Shown here: piece by piece, positions 1-10,790 of the stretch
How positions within the stretch are numbered: the stretch's first letter is position 1
Layout: the number at the start of each line of letters is the position of its first letter
Assembly: GCA_023055355.1 (NCBI GenBank)
Contig: JALJCS010000001.1
Coordinates: 55,681,381-55,745,380, forward strand
Direction of reading: 5' to 3'
Source of the DNA: Agelaius tricolor
Taxonomy: Eukaryota; Chordata; Aves; Passeriformes; Icteridae
Length of the DNA: 64,000 nt
The notes under the pieces: model-generated
What the model saw: only the letters and a program-made list of their open reading frames with translations
What the model was told of the DNA's origin: nothing
The model's database searches: none
Translations under genes and position numbers: made by a program

Positions 1-2646
1 TTCAAAAATAAGTGGAAAACTCTGAGCCATCATAAATTGCCCTGTGACAAATATAACTTCTAAACTACAGTGTAATGCCACTTTGGTAGCACTAAAAGTA
101 GAGCATTATGTGACACTAAGCAATTGCCACCCATTATGTGATTAATGAAATTAAATAATACAATGTGGCAGAATAAAGAGCTGACTTTGATTCTTGGAAG
201 GGGAAGACACTAGCAAAATCTCTAGAGAGTGGGCAGTGTGATATCTGGCTTTTTGATTTATCCATGTGATTTTATTTTGAGAAATAAAATATTTTAAAAA
301 CCAAAAGGAGAGGGAAAATGAGGGATTATGATTTTGAGAATTTTCCAATCTGTGTTTTGGTTAATTTTAGAAATGATTAAAAGTTACAGAATTTAAAATC
401 TGACAAGCTCTACTTATTTTCTAATGAGGAAATAGTCTCAATTTCCTCCTGTATGAAGTGTGAGCTTATGATTTTTTCCACAAACCCAACTGCAGGATTT
501 TGTTTCCTGACATGTTTATCAAATTTAACATTTCATTGCCTCTACCTGCTGACATTTCCAAAACTTTTTTGTGGGCATCCTATATAGACCTGTTTTTAGG
601 ACTGCATTATTTATTCTGTCCTTCAAATTCATGTCCTTTTCCATTTTAAATCTTTCCTTGTTTATTATTTCCTTTGCATCCTTAACAAGAAGTGATTAAA
701 CAGACATTTGATCTATCATAGGGAAATCTGTCCAGTGTAACCCTGCTGACATAATTGCCATCATTCATGTTCCCATATGAATACTCTTAGTGTGAAATAA
801 TGGGGAGTTTTGAACAAATGGATAGTTTTACTTCTAATTATTCTTGCATACAAATGTTAAAAATTATGTCCCCTTCAAATATCCTCTTTTCCCCCTCACA
901 AAAGCATAAGCCAGAGATGAGGCACACTGATACGAGCCAAAATAAAAATTCAGCACATCTCCTCCCAGCCTTTATCTCTCTGTTCTTCCACATGCAGAGG
1001 AAACCCACTTTACCACCATATCTGCAGTAATTTGTAGGGAGATAATTTTAGAGGCTCATATAAATCATGAAAGCAGTGTCCTCACAAACAATGCTTGCAA
1101 AGGCACTGGGAACACACCCAAGTGAGAGCAATTACCTACAGGCATGCCATGGACTTTGTTTTTTCAAACCTTTCCACAGTAAGTGATACTGCAAAGTGAA
1201 TTAATCTCTCTTTTGTCTTCCCAGTAAGTATCAATTAGTGTAAAATAAGGTCCTCTGTCTTCCAGCTCATAATTGTTGCTTCTTGCTTGATTTCTCTGCT
1301 CTGACAATTGATACTCAAAATGCTCTTGAAGCCTTTGTGTGCATTCTTGCTGTGTGCAGCATGCCTTGCTTCTTTCAGAAGGGAAGGCTGCCTGTTTTTG
1401 TAAGACAGCACTACACTTTAAACCTTGCACATAACAGATGTAAGACACAAGAAGGGCTAGAGGCTAAGCAAAGACAAACAACATGAAAGGAAAAGAAACA
1501 TTGGAAAACTGGAATTCCATAAAGAGTCTAATGTCAATCTGGCTTCTGATAGCACCAGGTGCAGTCCTAGAAAAATCCCTGCAAATAGAGACAGAGGGTG
1601 AACCTCATTTTGTGTTATTGAATAGTAGGAACAATCATCTTGAGATGTAACATGACTTCTCCAAGCTCAAGTCATCATTTTAGCCACAAAAGGCCAGTTT
1701 GACCAAAAGGTTTAGATATTTGGTCACAGAATCACTTCTTTCCAAAATGTAAAGTTCCATACTTTTATTTGGCTGCCATGTGTCACTAGATGCTAAATAT
1801 TTTGTATTTACAGTGTTCACTGGAATAGGCATTGGTGTTAAGTTCACCTCAGGAAGCAAAGCTTCTTAATTGCTGAACTGGGAATTATCATTGTCCCTTT
1901 GCTCTGGCTAAATAAATGGTTAATTATCCATAACTAAATGGAGCAGCTTCCAAAAAAAGAGATCTTTCATCCTTTTTTTTTTCTCCCAGTCTCTCCCCTG
2001 AACTATCATCTGCTGTTTAAGCATTCTGCTAAAAATTGTGCTTAGGTCCTTTTCATCCCATGAGAGATGAGAGCTCAGGCGTTCCATTGTCTTTGCAGGG
2101 TGTCTTGTTCTTGGGGTGCATATTAGGGCATATGAGAGAGAAGGCATAGGAGCAGCAGCAGCAGTGATTGATGAAGTGACATGAAGATGGACACCCAGCA
2201 GTGGAAGTTGTGTCTGTGATTTCAAATTGAGGGAGGCATCTTCCTCAGGTACTGGGTAAGGTACTGGGTAAGGTACTGGGTAACTTATGCCCAAAGGATA
2301 AATTCTGATTTTCGTGCTCAAATTCACTTTAACACTTGCAAATGCCTGCTTTAAAGAAACCTTGGGGTTTGAACTGAGTTCAAACCCACACAGTGCTCTC
2401 TAGATGACTGTTGTGAGATAATGACACTGTCTAAATAGAGTGTTTTAAGCAGAGTGCTGGTGTAATCTCAGTTTAGATTTATGACAGAAAGCATGGCACT
2501 ACTCTTTCTCAGGTTGTTTACTTGCATTTGTCCTTGTCATACGTTTGACAAATGTTTGAGTTGGCATCTTACAAGTATTGCATCTATATAAAACACAAAA
2601 GAAAGACACTTATACTTCTCCACTTATTTTTTCCTAAGTGTCCTAG
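1..2646. other. AT-rich unique DNA, no gene seen
   Basis: This stretch is unique-looking AT-rich sequence. Its open frames are short (94 to 135 codons at most), overlap each other on opposite strands and resemble no family I know. No CR1, LTR or RNA gene is visible. The only internal structures are a short AGC run near 2150-2163 and the 12-bp tandem repeat listed separately. I read it as intergenic or intronic. Confidence 0.6.
2248..2283. repeat. 12-bp tandem repeat, three exact copies
   Basis: Three perfect copies of GGTACTGGGTAA sit head to tail at 2248-2259, 2260-2271 and 2272-2283. Because the period is a multiple of three, the minus strand reads as a repeating Tyr-Pro-Val-Pro within an open frame of 135 codons (1920-2327). 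No other evidence supports that frame as coding, so I treat this as a small minisatellite. Confidence 0.9.
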
Positions 2647-3256
2647 TGTCCTGTTTTTAGCTGGGATAGAATTCATTTTCTTCTTAGTAGCTGGCACAGT
2701 CTTGTGTTTTGGATTTAGTACAAGGATACTGTTGATAGTACACTGACATTTTGTTTGTTGCTAAGTAGTGCTTACCTTAAATCAGAGACTTCTCAGTGTC
2801 TCATGCTCTGACAGTGAGGGGATGCACAAGAAGCAGGGAGGGAGCACAGTCCAAATGGTCTAAATGGACATTCCATAAAATAAAACATAATTTCCTGTAT
2901 ATGAACTGTGAGGAATTGGTTGGGAGGGGATAATTACTGCTTGGAGATGGGCTGAGCATTGATGAGTGAGTGGTGAGCACTTGTATTGTTCATCACTTCA
3001 TTTTCCTGTGTTGTGTTCCTCTTTCTCTCTTTCTCCTTCTCCTTCTCCTTCTCCTTCTCCTTCTCCTTCTCCTTCTCCTTCTCCTTCTCCTTCTCCTTCT
3101 CCTTCTTCTTGCTATTTTTCAGTTTGTTTCAATTATTAAGCTTTTCTTGACCCAAAAACTTGTACTTTTTCCAGTTATCTCTCCATTCCAGCAGGGGCAG
3201 GGAGTAAGTGAGTGGCTCTGTGGTACTTAGTTGCCAGCTGGGGTTAAACCATGACA
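2647..3256 (+). mobile_element. Solo LTR of an avian endogenous retrovirus
   Basis: The segment starts TGTCCTG with GCTGGGATAG just inside, and ends GGGGTTAAACCATGACA. From memory these are the ends of an LTR family that is very common in songbird genomes; its class (ERVL-like or ERVK-like) and exact subfamily I cannot fix without alignment. In the plus orientation it has a decayed TATA box (TATATGAA, about 2898-2905) and a decayed polyadenylation region (ATTAAG with a following TTTTCTTGACCC block, about 3132-3150), in the order expected of U3-R-U5. No gag, pol or env sequence lies on either side, so it is a solo LTR left by recombination between the two LTRs. The flanks do not give a clean target-site duplication. 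If the left end is moved to 2639 (TGTCCTAG, a repeated terminus), the flanks CTAAG and CTCAG match at four of five bases. Confidence 0.85.
3020..3110. repeat. (TTCTCC)n hexanucleotide microsatellite inside the LTR
   Basis: About a dozen tandem TTCTCC units, grading at both edges into CTTT/CTT-type pyrimidine sequence. It lies in the part of the LTR between the TATA region and the polyadenylation region, where the family is normally T-rich. An 86-codon plus-strand frame here is a run of leucines produced by the repeat and is not a gene. The all-pyrimidine/all-purine strand bias makes it a candidate for triplex (H-DNA) formation and for length polymorphism. Confidence 0.95.
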
Positions 3257-4849
3257 CTCAGAAAGCAGAATTCTCTTGGTATAATGCTTTTTTCACATGT
3301 GGCTTGCCAGTTCATGAGCCAAGAAAAGGATTAACTATTGTAGCCTTGTTCTCACACTCTAATCCATTTTGAACAATGAACCTGGTAAGGGGAGACATTG
3401 AAGGAGGGCAAAGAGTTTTCGTGGTTAATTTTTCTTGGAAAAGTATATCTGCCCAGCTTATCTCTTTGCAGCAAGTACAAGAGACAACATTTGAGCAGAT
3501 AATAATCTTGGTGTCACATGGCATAGGATTTCACTGGAACAGGGTGATGTGCTATTGTATTCTGAATGCAGTATTTGTATTGTGAATATGTGCAAGCATG
3601 CAGAGACTCTGCTCAGTGCGTTATTAAGGCTCTTCATCAAATGCACAAGAGAATCAGCAAGCTATACAAATTAGATGTCTGAGTCATAGTTTTCACATTT
3701 GCATAGGAGGGATAATAGTACTACTTATGACAGGATGAAAGGTCACAAGCATGACCCGTATTTATCTATGTATTTTAAAGTAACATAAAATCTAAAATTT
3801 GAAATAAACTTTTATTTCTGATTTTTCTGGTTTATGTTCTCTCTTCCTTCCTTTTCTATTTTCTTTTTAGTTGCAAGTAGTCTGCAGTTACTAAAAAGAG
3901 AGCATAGGAGATGATTCATTTCCAAATAACCACAATAGGAGAAAGAAATCAACTTGAAGATTTCACACTTATCTGTATAATAAGCACTTCCAGTTTCTCA
4001 TCAATTAGTGATTGCAAAAACTAATTTGCAGTAGGATATGACATATAGGAAAATGACCTTTAATTTGTCACTAAAATTCTGAATGCTAAGAGCCGCTGGC
4101 AATAGAAAAGTGTCCTGTTGGGGTACAATGACATTTGAAGTGATGGAAAAAATCCTTGCACTCCTACCCCATTAGATTGTGGAAATTATTGTTTATTGAA
4201 ATTTCTGATTTCAAAATTATTTCTAGTTCAGAATATTTTTTCTCTCTTTGATTTCTCCCTTCTATGAAACATCTGTAGTCTATTAGGTTAAGATCTCTTG
4301 TAACCTCTGATGTGTGACTTTGTTGTCTTTGCCTGCAAGAATAAACAGAGTGAAGAAGCATGTGCAATTTTGCCTGAGGTAAATGGGAGCACATATGGGG
4401 CATGCAGTGGAAAGTTGTGTGATGGATGACTGTAAACATGGATATTGTAGTAGCATAATTATCTTTTAATGTTTTATGTATTTGAAGTGCTTGAAATGAT
4501 AGAGTAGTAGTATCCATGGTAGCCTTATTCTTTTCTGGTTTGGATACGCCATGCTTAGGATCACATTCAAAATTCTCATTTCTGGATGCATTATCTTTTT
4601 GTACCATGAATCATTTAACCATAAAGAAAACAATGGGACTAATTTTACTTTGATATTACTAGAGTGAGGTATAATTCTGATGAAATCAATGGAGCTTCAC
4701 AGGGCAACAGGAACTTGAGGAAAGACTTGGTTATTGTTACCTAGGGGGACAGATTCTGTCTGCTCTCTTGATTTACTTAGAAAGCAAGTTCTAGGAGGTG
4801 GGAAAGACCTTCCTATTGCTTTAAGTAAATGTGTAGAGTGGTAGAGGGC
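3257..4849. other. Unique DNA between LTR and LINE, no gene seen
   Basis: No recognisable repeat or gene. The longest frame (minus strand, 4164-4607, 147 codons) has no similarity that I can recognise and no supporting signal. The 5' limit of the CR1 insertion that follows is not sharp, so the last few tens of bases may still be LINE-derived. Confidence 0.55.
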
Positions 4850-6174
4850 CAGGGAAATGAGTCATGGCAAAGGAGGTCACATGAAAAATAAGAAAGTAAT
4901 TTGTAACAGCCAACATGGCTTCTCTAAAGGCAAATCATGCCTGAAAAATTTGGTGGCCTTCTACTGTGGAGTTACAGCAGGCGTAGATAAGAGAGGCCTA
5001 ACTGACATTATCCACCTGGACTTGTGCAAAGCATTTGATGCTGTCCCATGATATCCTTGTCTCTAAACTGGAGAGACATGGACTTGATAGATCAGCTATT
5101 TGGTGGGTAAGAAATTGGCTGGATGGTCACAGCCAGCGAGTTGCAGTCCACATCTCAGTGTCCAAGTGGAAAGCAGTGACACGTAGCACTCCTTAGGGGT
5201 TGGTATTGGAACCAGCACTTTTTAATGTCTTTGTCAGTAACATGGACAGTGGGATCAAATGCACTCGTGGCAAGTTTGCCAATGACATGGAACTACGTGG
5301 CACTTTCATCATGCTGGAGACAAGGGATGGCATCTGGAGGGATCTTGGCAGGTTTGAGAGGTGAGTCTGTGCCATCTTCATGAAGTTCAACAAGGTGAAG
5401 TGTAAAGTCCTGCACCTGGGTCGGGGCAATCCCAAGCAAAGTACAGACTGGGTGTAGAAAGGATCAAGACTGGGCACAAGGACTTGGGGAAGTTTGTGAA
5501 CAAAAAGCTATATACAATTGCAGCCCAGAATGCCAACCACATCCTGCACTGCTTCTAAAGCAGCGTGGCCAGCAGGGCGAGGGAGGTGGTTCTCCCCCTC
5601 TACTCTGCTCTTGTGGGAGATTGCCCACCTGGAGTGCTGCATCCAGCTCTGGGGCACCCAGCACAAGAAAGGCCTTGACCTGTTGGAAAGAGTTCGGAGG
5701 AGAACCATGAAGATGATCAGAGGTCTGGAGTAGCTCTCCTATAAAGAAAGGTTGAGAGAATTGAGATTGTTCAACCTAGAGAAAAAAAGGCTCTGATGAG
5801 ACCTCATAGCAATACCTTCCAGTATACCTAAAGCAATACCTAAAGGGGACCTATAGGAGAAATGGAAAGGGACTTTGCACAAGAGCATGTTGTGATACGA
5901 CAAGGAACAATGGCCTTTAGCTGAAGGAGAGTTGGTTTAGGCTAGATAGTAGGAAGAAATTCTTTACCATAGGGTAAAGGCATTGGAACAGGTTGAACAT
6001 TGTCCAGAGAAGTTGTGGATGCCTCATCACTGCAAGCATTTAAGGCCAGGCTGGAGGGAACTTTGAGTAAACTGGCCTAGTGAAAGGCGTCCCTGCCCAT
6101 GGTGAGGGGGTTGGAACTAGATGATCTTTAAGGTGCCTTCCAATCCTAACCATTTGTGATTCTATGATTCTATG
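4850..6174 (+). mobile_element. CR1 LINE retrotransposon, 5'-truncated and inactive
   Basis: The plus strand encodes, in broken frames, the reverse transcriptase and C-terminal part of CR1 ORF2. The block [12 protein letters not shown] (from about 4908) and motif [12 protein letters not shown] (5016-5048), are in one frame, which then stops at 5049. This fits loss of one base after the Pro codon that normally precedes His-Asp. Further on come remnants of the LFN block (about 5218), FAND (5275-5286) where active copies have an F/Y-A-D-D catalytic motif, MKFNKVKCKVLHLG (about 5381), and WGTQHKKGLDLLERVRRR to MIRGLE (5651-5730). The copy ends in the CR1 3' signature, two overlapping ATTCTATG units at 6158-6174. 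It lacks the endonuclease half and ORF1, has several frame breaks and stops, and has lost a catalytic aspartate, so it cannot retrotranspose. CR1 copies are usually 5'-truncated and lack clear target-site duplications, as here. Confidence 0.95.
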
Positions 6175-9100
6175 TTTCCAGAGTCTTGGCCTCACAGAAT
6201 TGGCTTGCCTGGGGCCACACCACTTCATGCTGTACTTATATCATGACCCACAGTGTGGCTGTACAATAGCCACAGTTGATGGTATAGCTGCCATACAGGG
6301 ATAGCAAATGATGCAGGAAGTGGAGAAGAGAAGCAATGGATGCTGCTTTTTGGCAGAATTTACTGGAGGTACTTCAAAAAGAGCTTGGGGCACTAGTATT
6401 ACTAGTATTATTAAATAGTCAGCTGTGATAATAGGAAAGAATAGTAAATTCCTGACTTGTACTTTCATTAATGTTTCAGTGAATCTGAAGCAAAAGGAAG
6501 TTTTAGCCTTCTGGAATAAACTGCTACTGAATTCCCTTTGCTTTATTTCAAAGCAATATGCTGACATTTCTCACTTCCTGCTGAAGTGTTTATATACTGT
6601 CAGATAATTTCTTGATTCTCTCTTGGAAGCTAGTACAGTTTACTGAGGAGCTGAAGCCTTCATTACATCTTTTATGTGTCTCAGAAGGGTATTACGAAGT
6701 TCAATTAACATTTGAGAAGTGTTCTGCAATCCTCAGATGACATGTACAGTGGAAGCATACAAAATTATTATTATCCATTAAATGCATGATTTTTGCAGTG
6801 TATCTTTCATCAAGTTACTCCTGGGTAGAAGTGTTCTCTTCTTGGTTAGAAGACCACTTGAACTTGTGCAGCAGTACTGGCCAAATATAACATTAGGAGG
6901 TGTGAGATTTTGCAGCTCACTGAAATTGCTTACAATTGAAGGGCGAGTGACAAATCGTTGTTCAAGACTTCATTTATATAAAAATCTTAACAATTCTCAG
7001 TCCCACATCTTGTAAGGACCTATGAAGTCTTTGTGAAAGCAAGCAGAAAGTCTAGGAGGCAGGAACCACGATCCACAATGCTATTGTGTTTCACCTGCCA
7101 GACCATGATGACCTTTGCAGTCCTCTCACAACTCCTAAGGCTGAGTGTCGAGTATGCAGAGTAATTAGAACATGAATTCAGAGTTCAGATTGTCCTTGTA
7201 AGGTTGTGCCTGGATATGGCAGACTGTGGGAGTATGGGTTGCCAAAACCTTGACATTTCATTAGTCCTGGAATGAATCATTTGTGCAGCAGAAACGCTGA
7301 AGTCAGACTGCCCTCTTTGAATGAATACATGTTTTTCATATTCAGGTATTGTAAAACTGGTTTCAGAGCACCCCACAATTCATTGTGTGTGAATAGCACA
7401 ATAGCTTTCCAATAGCACACTTGCTCAGTCAGGAAGCCCTTTGGATGAGGCTCCCTAAATGCAAGTGCCCAAGTGCCCAGGAGAGTATTGGACCATCAAT
7501 GCTGAATGGGGTTAGGGCACAAGCACGAAACAAAATGTAAGAAAATGCATAGGGTGCTTCAGCTGTAATACAGAAGGTGCATTTGCAGATGAGAATCTGT
7601 CTCTAATAAATAACTCAGCAAGCTGGTGAGTTTATTTCCTTCCTTCCAGGTTCTTCTAGGAAAACTTTTCTTTGTTCATGAGTGCAGCAACTTCCAGTTA
7701 CCACTTTTCTTATGGCACCTGCTATTATTCCAGCCCACACATATTGAAATTCCCTTTCTGCCAGGAACTGAAGAAACAGTTCCAGTTCTGTAGGATGTAC
7801 TGTACAGCTACAGTGAGGAGAAGAAGTAGTGGCAGAGTGGGAAGTGCATTGAATCATGTGCAAGAGGCATTGCTCTCTCCTGAGGAAGCCTCTGTCTTTC
7901 TGTTTCCTGTGTCCATGCTGGACCTCAAAAATCTCTAACACAGGTGCCTCTGTTGAGTGTCCAAGTAAAATGAATCTAGTCTTCAATTTCATAAATTTCC
8001 AGGAAATAACTTGCCCATGAGAACATATAATGATCTATGCCCTGGGATAAATAGAAATTTTTGTTGACTAAAGCCATGGAGTTTATCCATCAGTTTATCT
8101 GTATCTATTTGTTTCCTTTTATGGTATTGTAACAATAAGGAACATCTTTTTTCTCAATTGGGTGTAAACTGATTTGTAGGTAGCTTTCAGACTACTGTGC
8201 ATGCAGAACGGTAAGGAATCCTGAACTGGGGCTGGGCACATTCCCTGTCTGGTGCCTTGTCAGACAGCTCCTTGCTCGTGGATCTGTCAGCATGAGTTCA
8301 GATCCCAAACCATGCCCTTACTGCACTGAGTGTCCACAAAAGCACAAAAGCCCCTGTTTTGGCAGCGGGACTTCAGAGGTGCCAGGGCTGACTCCTCACT
8401 TGTTGTAAATGTTACTTGTTACTTGTAAATATTCCTGGCTCGTTTTTTGTGGTGTTCTGTAAGCAACACTAGCAAATAAACCAAGGTGTATCAATCACCA
8501 TATCTGTTGTCAGGTATTAGTGAATGATGTGTCTTCTCACCGTAAATATTTTTCTATTTTTAACTATTGATTTGAACTTGTCTTTGGTAGTATAGAAAAA
8601 TATGAGTAGAGTAGCTTTATGCAACAGCAGAGACTTTCATTTTTAAAGGAGTGAAGGGCTAATCTTGTCCCAATGTGCTTTTAAAAATACCCAATATCTT
8701 CTATTTAAAGTGTTTGCTCTTTCCATCTAATAAATATTTGCATGTCAGAGGCAATGAGAGATGATTACCAGATGTTTCCAGTCATCTTGGGAAACAGATT
8801 TGTGCCCTGAAGGCTGGAAGCTTTTCCCCTTTTTTTCAGAAGAGGCTCATTTGTAAACCCTGAATGGTGTTTAAGGATGTACAGATATGGGTATTATCAA
8901 AGTTCATGTTAAGTGATCTTTAATAAAAAGATGGATCTTTATTTCAGCCTTAAATCCCACCTCCTACAAAGACCACAAACTTTGTGACTTATTTCTAGCA
9001 TTAAGAGTAGAAGAAAGGGGAAAGAAAGGAGGGGAAAAGAGAAAACAGCCTACCTGTGGAGAGACATATGTATACAGCATGTGTCTTCCTTTGTATGGTC

Positions 9101-10724
9101 CTCCAGATGGAAGAAAAGACCAACTCCCTTTTCTTCCTGAGAAATGTCTCTCTAGAAGGACACTGTAAATGTGGTCAGAAGTCTATATTCCAAATTGAAA
9201 CCTTGGGGCACAAAAAAATAAGTGACCCAACCTGATATAACTAATTTATGTCTCAAACGACTCCACAAATGGATAGTACAGGCTTCCTTCTCTGCCTTCT
9301 CAGTCTGGCCATAACACTACTTTAATTTGGAATACCTTGTCCTTATGTTGAAGCAAGGTTTGGATGTAGTTTAGAAGTCCAGCAGCTAAGGAGCAATTCA
9401 CTTTAAAATTGCTTAATACTGAAAATTTCAATGATTTACTTTTACACGTATCTTTTCCTGTCTCCTTCAAAAATTCCTTGTTCCAGCCTAAATTTCTCAA
9501 GCCCACACAGAATCTCTGAGACACACAGAGTAGAAATTCATTCTCTCAGAGAAGCTTACAGTTTAAAAAAATTACTTTAATTTCAGCTATATACATAACC
9601 TGACATTTTAAAATTTGCCAAGAAAGAATATCCAGAAAAAATAATTTCATGTGGAGCAAAGTTTTACTTTCAAATTGCTATTTTTTTTCATCTATGATTT
9701 ATTTTTCTTAGTCTCATCTGCTCTAATGGAAATTTTAAAATTAAAAGTTGAATCAAAATTAGTTTTCAGCACAGTCATGGTGCTCTGTGAAATGTTTTAG
9801 TAATCCCAGAATCTCCAGTCCAGATACCAAGACCTTTTGTCTCTTACTATCCTTCCCTGCCATGAGATTCACTGTGCTCTTCTCCACATGGAACAATCTT
9901 CTAACTTAGCACCACAGTGCTGGGACTTGCTGTTGTTTCTCCCATTATATTCAAAGGGTTGGAATGACTTTAATCAGCAAAATGAAATAAATATTCAAGT
10001 TCTGACCTTCTCCAGTACAAGTCCCAGGGCATATCTTATCCACTGGCTTTTAGACAGTAGTACCTTCTCTGTGTCCCAAAGCAGCAGAATATTTAATTGT
10101 GCATTAACAGCTAAAAAAACCCAAAACAAGAAAAAAAAAAAAAAAGCTTTGCAAAATGTGGGCCAGTGAATTTGAATTAAGGGATCAGACTTGATATGGG
10201 CTTTCTCAGTGCCAAATCCAAACAGGGTGGAGTCCAGTTCCTTGAACAAGGATATCCATTGCCATTAAAGATATCCTTTAATTTGTTCATCTGGTCTCCT
10301 GTTGAGTCCTCAGAATCTTGTGTCATTGCTGCCACGTGGTGTCCTTAAACAGTAGAAGAATCCTGTCATTAGGGTTTATTTAAAGTGAATCACAGCAGCA
10401 GTTTCACTGAACTCGGGGTTAAGCAGATGCTGAAGTTAAGATACAACCTAGTGACATGTTTCTGCAGAAGTCAGACCACTGCAGGGCTGTGTTTACTTGG
10501 AAAAGCCAGAATACTATTTATGATTCACAGAACCACATACTGAGTAAGAAAATAAAGATGTCAGCCTAAATTCTGACTTTGTTAGTCATCAGTAGCAGGT
10601 GCTGTCTGTAACACAATAGTAGCAGGACCAGCATGTAGTAGATTTTCTTCTGGTTTCCATAAGTTTTCACTTAGGATCTTCCCAAGACAGAGGATATCCT
10701 TGCATTTGCTAAGACATTACTTAG
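6175..10724. other. Unique DNA, no gene seen
   Basis: Mostly AT-rich unique sequence. Overlapping open frames on both strands at 7615-7992 (up to 125 codons) have no recognisable similarity. A patch at about 8230-8500 is richer in GC and ends in an AAATAAACC. It could be the remnant of an LTR or of a 3' end, but I cannot support either. A purine-rich tract lies at about 9007-9050. Confidence 0.5.
10131..10145. repeat. A15 homopolymer
   Basis: Fifteen consecutive A residues follow a short A-rich lead-in. No retroposed sequence, polyadenylation signal or target-site duplication is evident upstream, so I call it a simple homopolymer and not the tail of a retrocopy. Confidence 0.85.
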
Positions 10725-10790
10725 CCCTTCCCTTCCCTTCCCTTCCCTTCCCTTCCCTTCCCTTCCCTTCCCTTCCCTTCCCCTCCCCTC
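10725..10790. repeat. (CCCTT)n pentanucleotide microsatellite
   Basis: About thirteen tandem units of CCCTT, the last two changed to CCCCT. The minus strand reads (GGGAA)n, that is, runs of three G separated by two A. This meets the usual sequence rule for intramolecular G-quadruplexes many times over. A minus-strand 77-codon frame through it (a Gly-Arg-Glu-Gly-Lys repeat) is a by-product of the array. Confidence 0.97.

Noticed and set aside
2970..3230. 86-codon plus-strand frame with a long leucine run
   Set aside because: The leucines come from the (TTCTCC)n array inside the LTR. This is a repeat artefact, not a signal-peptide protein.
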